A DNA stretch of 64,000 nt from assembly GCA_029547205.1 (NCBI GenBank), contig JAKPPT010000122.1, positions 1 through 64,000 on the forward strand. The letters run 5' to 3'. The translations under genes were made by a program, and so were the position numbers. Position 1 is the first letter of the stretch. Each line of letters starts with the position of its first letter. The stretch is from Spirochaetota bacterium. GTDB lineage: Bacteria > Spirochaetota > Spirochaetia > Treponematales > UBA12059. Positions 59,607 to 64,000 of the stretch are shown here, one piece after another. A model generated the notes under the pieces. It saw nothing but the letters and a program-made list of their open reading frames with translations, made no database searches and had not been told where the DNA came from.

Positions 59607-60497
59607 TTATAATAACAATGATGTTGCAGTATATTGTTCCAGAATTTCATCAATTGAATCAAGCAGTCTTGCGCCATCACTCTCTAATGTTCTGCATCCC
59701 GCTGAACGTACAGAGTTGATACAGCGCGCTGAAACAAATACATCACGGCCTTCACTAACTGCAAAATCAGCAGTTATAAGCGCACCAGAACGCTCTGGTG
59801 CTTCAACGACGATAGTTGCATGAGACAATCCTGCAAGTATTCTATTGCGCTCTGGAAATGTGTATTTACCAGGTTTATATCCGCAGGGATATTCAGAAAC
59901 AAGTGCACCTCCTGAAGCAATAATTTTTTCAGCAAGCCCCTTGTTCCCTGCTGGATAGATATAATCAATCCCGGAACCTAATACAGCAACTGTATAACCA
60001 TTACCGTATAAAGCGCCAGCATGGCTGGCTGTATCAATTCCACGTGCTAATCCTGATATAACTACTAAGTTATGTTCGCCTGCAGTCTTTCCAAGCTCAC
60101 GAGCAGTTTCAAAACCCAGTCCGGTAGGGTATCGAGTGCCTACAATTGTTATACAGTGCATGTTCAATATACGATAGTTTCCACGAACAAACAACAGATA
60201 TGGAGGTCGTGAAGTTTCACGTAATAACTTAGGGTAGGTTTTATCAAAAAACGAAATACAGCTTATAGCTTGTTTCTCGCATAGTGATACTAATTCTTCT
60301 GCTTTTCGTTTCCAACTTTCAGGATTCCACTGTGATGGATCAATACGTTTTTGTGCTAAGGCTTCAATATTTGATTGAGAAAGACAGGTTGGCAAAATTT
60401 CTCCATTGACTATGTCCTCAATACATATCCGGTCAAGTGCATTGAGACCTGCTACTGCATTGAGATATAAACGCTGAAACAGCTTATTTTGATCCAT
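59607..60497 (-). CDS. dprA: DNA processing protein DprA/Smf
   Basis: VISGLARGIDTASHAGALYGNGYTVAVLGSGIDYIYPAGN. Confidence 0.93.
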   Translation of the reverse strand: MDQNKLFQRLYLNAVAGLNALDRICIEDIVNGEILPTCLSQSNIEALAQKRIDPSQWNPESWKRKAEELVSLCEKQAISCISFFDKTYPKLLRETSRPPYLLFVRGNYRILNMHCITIVGTRYPTGLGFETARELGKTAGEHNLVVISGLARGIDTASHAGALYGNGYTVAVLGSGIDYIYPAGNKGLAEKIIASGGALVSEYPCGYKPGKYTFPERNRILAGLSHATIVVEAPERSGALITADFAVSEGRDVFVSARCINSVRSAGCRTLESDGARLLDSIDEILEQYTATSLLL

Positions 60498-61224
60498 ACA
60501 ACTCGTCCAGAATAGTCTTTTGATACTGTTCAGCAAGCTGTCGTTTTTCTTTGTCGATAGTATATTTTGCAGCATTGCCATATGCATTCACTGCATCCTG
60601 CAGTCTTCCTATTGCATACAATGCTCTTCCATATAGAAAGAAAGCATCAACATCTTTTTCTTGAATTGCAAGATACTTTTCTAGATATGGCAGAGCCTGC
60701 TCAGGATTATCGAGTTCAAATACATAGAGAACCGCAATTCCATACATGCTGCGGTAATTCTTAGGATCCAATTGTAATGCAGTCTGATATGCTGATTCAG
60801 ATGTTTCGAGCCATCGTTTTCTTGCTGCTTGAGGATTCGTTGTTTCGGTTATAGCTGTCTTTGCCATATTGCCAGCAGCTACTCCTAATAAATAATAAAG
60901 ACCAGCATCATTTGGATTAAAAGAAAGCGCTTTTTTTGCAGCTTCAAATGCTTCACCAAACATACCTGTCTCGCTATAGCGTACCGTCAATAAACGCCAA
61001 AAAGAAGACAGGTTTTCACTCTCTGCAATAACTTTTTCTACTTTTGCCTGTGATTCTCGAATAGCATTTTGAAGTTCTTCAATACGGGAGGGGCTGACAC
61101 CCTGTTTACTTCTTGATTCAAGATCAAACATGCGTTCAAGTAGACTTTTTTCCTGCTGACCACATGCTGCTAGAGCACACACTGCACTAAAAACAATCGT
61201 AATCATTATTAGTTTTTTTTGCAT
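60484..61224 (-). CDS. TPR-repeat putative lipoprotein
   Basis: Lipobox-like VCALAACGQQ; TPR repeats. Confidence 0.85.
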   Translation of the reverse strand: MQKKLIMITIVFSAVCALAACGQQEKSLLERMFDLESRSKQGVSPSRIEELQNAIRESQAKVEKVIAESENLSSFWRLLTVRYSETGMFGEAFEAAKKALSFNPNDAGLYYLLGVAAGNMAKTAITETTNPQAARKRWLETSESAYQTALQLDPKNYRSMYGIAVLYVFELDNPEQALPYLEKYLAIQEKDVDAFFLYGRALYAIGRLQDAVNAYGNAAKYTIDKEKRQLAEQYQKTILDELYGSK

Positions 61225-61280
61225 AGCTTTTACTCCCTATACTAATAACCTTCCATAGTTATTGAGCATACTGCATGCAG

Positions 61281-62177
61281 CTACTTTTCAAAATATGCTT
61301 CATGTATTTCTGCCAATTTTTCTTCATCTACATGAGTATATATTTGTGTTGTTGCAATATCAGCATGCCCCAGCAGTTCTTGCAGTGTTCGTAAATCTGC
61401 ACCTCCAGCTAACAGATGTGTTGCAAATGAATGCCGCAACGAATGCACTTTCCCATCAACATGAGCAAGTTCACGCAGCTCTGAAAAACGCTTCCAGATA
61501 CCTTTTCTTGAAATCCCTTTTCCATTTTTGTTTAAAAAAACAAAATCTTTTGAAAAAGGCTTCTTAAGCTTTGGGTATGATTCAGTAAGATACTTTGAAA
61601 GCCAGTATGCAGCTTCATCGCCAAATGGAACAATTCGTTCTTTCATTCGTTTTCCAGTTATACGTAAAATCTTTTCTTCTGCAAAGACGTTGCTAAAACA
61701 CAGATTTGCTGCTTCCGAGATTCGAAGACCACACGAGTAGATAAGTTCAAACAGAGCTCTGTCTCTTAAACCAACTGGACATGTAATATCGATTGCATTT
61801 AAAAGCGCTTCTATTTCTTCAGGGCGAAAGACTTCAGGAAGCGTTTTTTTTTGCTTTGGAGACTCTAAAAGCTCGCATGGATCATCATTTCGAATTTTTT
61901 CAAGTCTTAAAAATTTAAAGAAAGCTCGCAGACTGGAAAGTATTCGATTTATCGTTCTTCCTGATAAATTCGCAGATTTTCTGTATACAAGATATTCGAC
62001 AAGCTCCGAACTTGAAACAGTACTGACATCTATATTTTTACTATTAAGCCATAACAACAAATAATTTACTTCCCTCATATACACTTCATGAGTTAGCGGA
62101 GAGAGTCTTTTTGATGCTGATATCCAAATTCCAAAGCGGCGCGAATAATCTGTATGCAGTGTTTCTTTCATTATCAA
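61281..62177 (-). CDS. xerD: Tyrosine recombinase (XerD-like)
   Basis: [38 protein letters not shown]. Confidence 0.93.
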   Translation of the reverse strand: MIMKETLHTDYSRRFGIWISASKRLSPLTHEVYMREVNYLLLWLNSKNIDVSTVSSSELVEYLVYRKSANLSGRTINRILSSLRAFFKFLRLEKIRNDDPCELLESPKQKKTLPEVFRPEEIEALLNAIDITCPVGLRDRALFELIYSCGLRISEAANLCFSNVFAEEKILRITGKRMKERIVPFGDEAAYWLSKYLTESYPKLKKPFSKDFVFLNKNGKGISRKGIWKRFSELRELAHVDGKVHSLRHSFATHLLAGGADLRTLQELLGHADIATTQIYTHVDEEKLAEIHEAYFEK

Positions 62178-63349
62178 TCTCCAGTTCTGCGCAAATAAGT
62201 AGGCACTTCCAGGATTTCTTCATTATTCCTGCTTTGCAGAAAACTCGTTTTATCTTTTGATTGCAGTATTTTGTCCCATTCTTTTGTAGTAATAAAACTA
62301 TTATTTGGTTTTAATGTATCGATACTGCTTGCGGTAGCTCGAACATTACTTTGTTCATCTCTACCGCCGGTAGCTACAACTGTAACATGCACTTCATCAC
62401 CCAGTGATTCATCAGTTACTAATCCATAAATCAATAATGCATCAGGGGAAACTTTTCCGAAAATATACGATAGTGTTTCATTAAACTCATGCATAGTATA
62501 ATTGCTGCTTGCAGTAATATTCACAAGTATTTTCTCAGCACCATCAATCGTTACATCTTCAAGTAAAGGATTTTTTACAGCACGTTCTGCAGCTTCAATT
62601 GCCCTATTATCTCCATCTGCTTTCCCTATACCCATTACTGCATACCCTTGATTTTCCATTACAGTCTTAACATCTGCAAAATCGATATTGATAATGCCGG
62701 GTTTGGTAATTAAATCAGAAATACCCTGAACTCCCTGCCTGAGGACATCATCTGCTATGCGAAAAGCATCGATTGCTGATAAATTTTTATCTGCAATTTT
62801 AAAAATATTCTGATTTGGAATTGTTATAAGCACATCAACAGCTTTTTTAAGTTTTTCAATTCCTTCCATTGCAAGACGCATTTTAATAGGACCTTCAAAT
62901 AAAAATGGTTTTGTTACAACTGCTACAGTAAGTGCACCGCATTCCTTTGCAACTTCTGCAATGATAGGTGCAGAACCTGTACCTGTACCACCACCCATTC
63001 CTGCTGTTACAAAAACCATATCAGCGCCTGAAATATATTTTGCAATATCCTCTCTATTTTCAATTGCAGCTTTTTCACCTATTTCAGGTTTACCTCCAGC
63101 ACCTAACCCTTTTGTAATTTTTGTTCCTAAAGGAATTTTTATTTTTGCCTTTGATTGAGACAATACCTGGAGATCGGTATTTGCTGCAATAAAATCAACA
63201 TCTCTAACACCAGCTTCAATCATGCGGTTTACCGCATTAGAACCGCCTCCTCCTGCACCGATTACTTTGATTACAGTAACTTTTTTAGCAGCACCTTCAA
63301 TGTGAGCTGTTTCCTCTACCGATGTTTCTTCAATTAACTTTAATTCCAT
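62174..63349 (-). CDS. ftsZ: Cell division protein FtsZ
   Basis: [41 protein letters not shown]-terminal VPTYLRR. Confidence 0.98.
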   Translation of the reverse strand: MELKLIEETSVEETAHIEGAAKKVTVIKVIGAGGGGSNAVNRMIEAGVRDVDFIAANTDLQVLSQSKAKIKIPLGTKITKGLGAGGKPEIGEKAAIENREDIAKYISGADMVFVTAGMGGGTGTGSAPIIAEVAKECGALTVAVVTKPFLFEGPIKMRLAMEGIEKLKKAVDVLITIPNQNIFKIADKNLSAIDAFRIADDVLRQGVQGISDLITKPGIINIDFADVKTVMENQGYAVMGIGKADGDNRAIEAAERAVKNPLLEDVTIDGAEKILVNITASSNYTMHEFNETLSYIFGKVSPDALLIYGLVTDESLGDEVHVTVVATGGRDEQSNVRATASSIDTLKPNNSFITTKEWDKILQSKDKTSFLQSRNNEEILEVPTYLRRTGD

Positions 63350-63391
63350 ATTCCCCTCCCAATATTGAATTCATTTGTATTTAAACATTAA

Positions 63392-64000
63392 TTAAAACAT
63401 TTCCTTAAACCAGTCTGATATTTTTTTAAGCACTCCATGTCTGCTTGTTGAACCTTTATCCGGTTTTTCTTTAATTGAATTACCAGCTAAATGACGTTCA
63501 GCACCCATCAATACCAGACCTACAGCAGTAGCATGTTCTGGTTTTTGGTATTCCTCCGTCAAACCTCCCAATGAAGAAGGGACACCAACACGAACAGGCA
63601 TATTGAATATTTCCTGTACAAGATCAACAACACCATTCATTTTTGCACCTCCTCCTGTCAGTACGATTCCGCCTTTAAGTAGATGCATATAATTCATTGT
63701 AATAATTTTTTCACGGAGCAAGAGTATAATTTCCTCCATTCGAGGCTGCATGATCTGAGCTAAATTGATTCTCGGAATCTCTGAAGGGGCTTTTCCTGGC
63801 ATTCCTGGAATAATTACTGTTTCTCCAGGATCGATATGCGGAAGATAGCAGGTACCGGATTCCTTTTTTATCCGTTCTGCGGCATCGAGAGGAATCTTAA
63901 GCACTATTGAAAGGTCATTTGTAACTTGAATTCCACCAACTCCAACGGATGCAGAAAAATATGGTGCCCCTTCAACAAAAAGCAATGCATCAGTAGTACC
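63392..64000 (-). CDS. ftsA: Cell division protein FtsA, C-terminal part (truncated by window end)
   Basis: GGIVLTGGGAKMNGVVDLVQEIFNMPVRVGVP; frame remains open to the window edge. Confidence 0.9.
   Translation of the reverse strand, partial: GTTDALLFVEGAPYFSASVGVGGIQVTNDLSIVLKIPLDAAERIKKESGTCYLPHIDPGETVIIPGMPGKAPSEIPRINLAQIMQPRMEEIILLLREKIITMNYMHLLKGGIVLTGGGAKMNGVVDLVQEIFNMPVRVGVPSSLGGLTEEYQKPEHATAVGLVLMGAERHLAGNSIKEKPDKGSTSRHGVLKKISDWFKEMF

Noticed and set aside
61271-61280. Perfect palindrome CTGCATGCAG near the end of xerD
   Set aside because: 10 bp, expected by chance at this scale; does not resemble a dif site (28-bp XerC/XerD arms)
1-64000. CRISPR arrays, rRNA/tRNA genes, transposons, prophage or defence islands
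   Set aside because: Looked for regular repeats, transposase/phage-like ORFs and tRNA-like cloverleafs in the short intergenic gaps; none found, though by-eye tRNA/ncRNA detection is limited and tRNAscan/Infernal would be decisive

Overview
AT-rich spirochaete (Treponema-like) chromosomal window, almost entirely coding core genome. About half (~26.9-54.6 kb, minus strand) is one contiguous flagellar/motility supercluster: flgB-flgC-fliE-F-G-H-I-J-(flbB/motE-like)-fliK-flgD-flgE-flbD-motA-motB-fliL-fliM-fliY-fliO-P-Q-R-flhB-flhA-flhF-flhG-(2-TM protein)-fliA-(Jag_N/FapA)-(two small proteins). Upstream on the same strand are hslU/hslV, xerC, topA, dprA, a TPR lipoprotein, xerD, ftsZ and partial ftsA. 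The first half holds ligA, a PEGA/beta-propeller lipoprotein, lspA, a cNMP-binding protein, a GPH/MFS transporter, rsfS-LCP-yqeK-nadD-obg-rpmA-prp-rplU, argS, nrnA, nth, a recQ-like helicase, a PilZ protein, pgi, murG, cvpA, holB-like and an AtoS/AtoC-like two-component pair. I found no rRNA, tRNA, CRISPR array or mobile element, and no clear undescribed multi-gene system. The best second-look items are: an apparently coding, ATGA-coupled small ORF with an in-frame amber codon just upstream of fliM; a terminator plus near-consensus sigma70 promoter splitting the flagellar cluster between fliY and fliO; a perfect 15-bp hairpin between flgE and flbD; an unusually short L27 N-terminal arm next to an intact Prp protease gene; FlgE Lys165/Cys178 positions matching those recalled for lysinoalanine cross-linking; a Met/Gln/Gly-rich FliY linker with an altered phosphatase motif; and a predicted leaderless mRNA for the cNMP-binding protein. 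All calls are by eye from sequence and the supplied ORF track; no searches were run.
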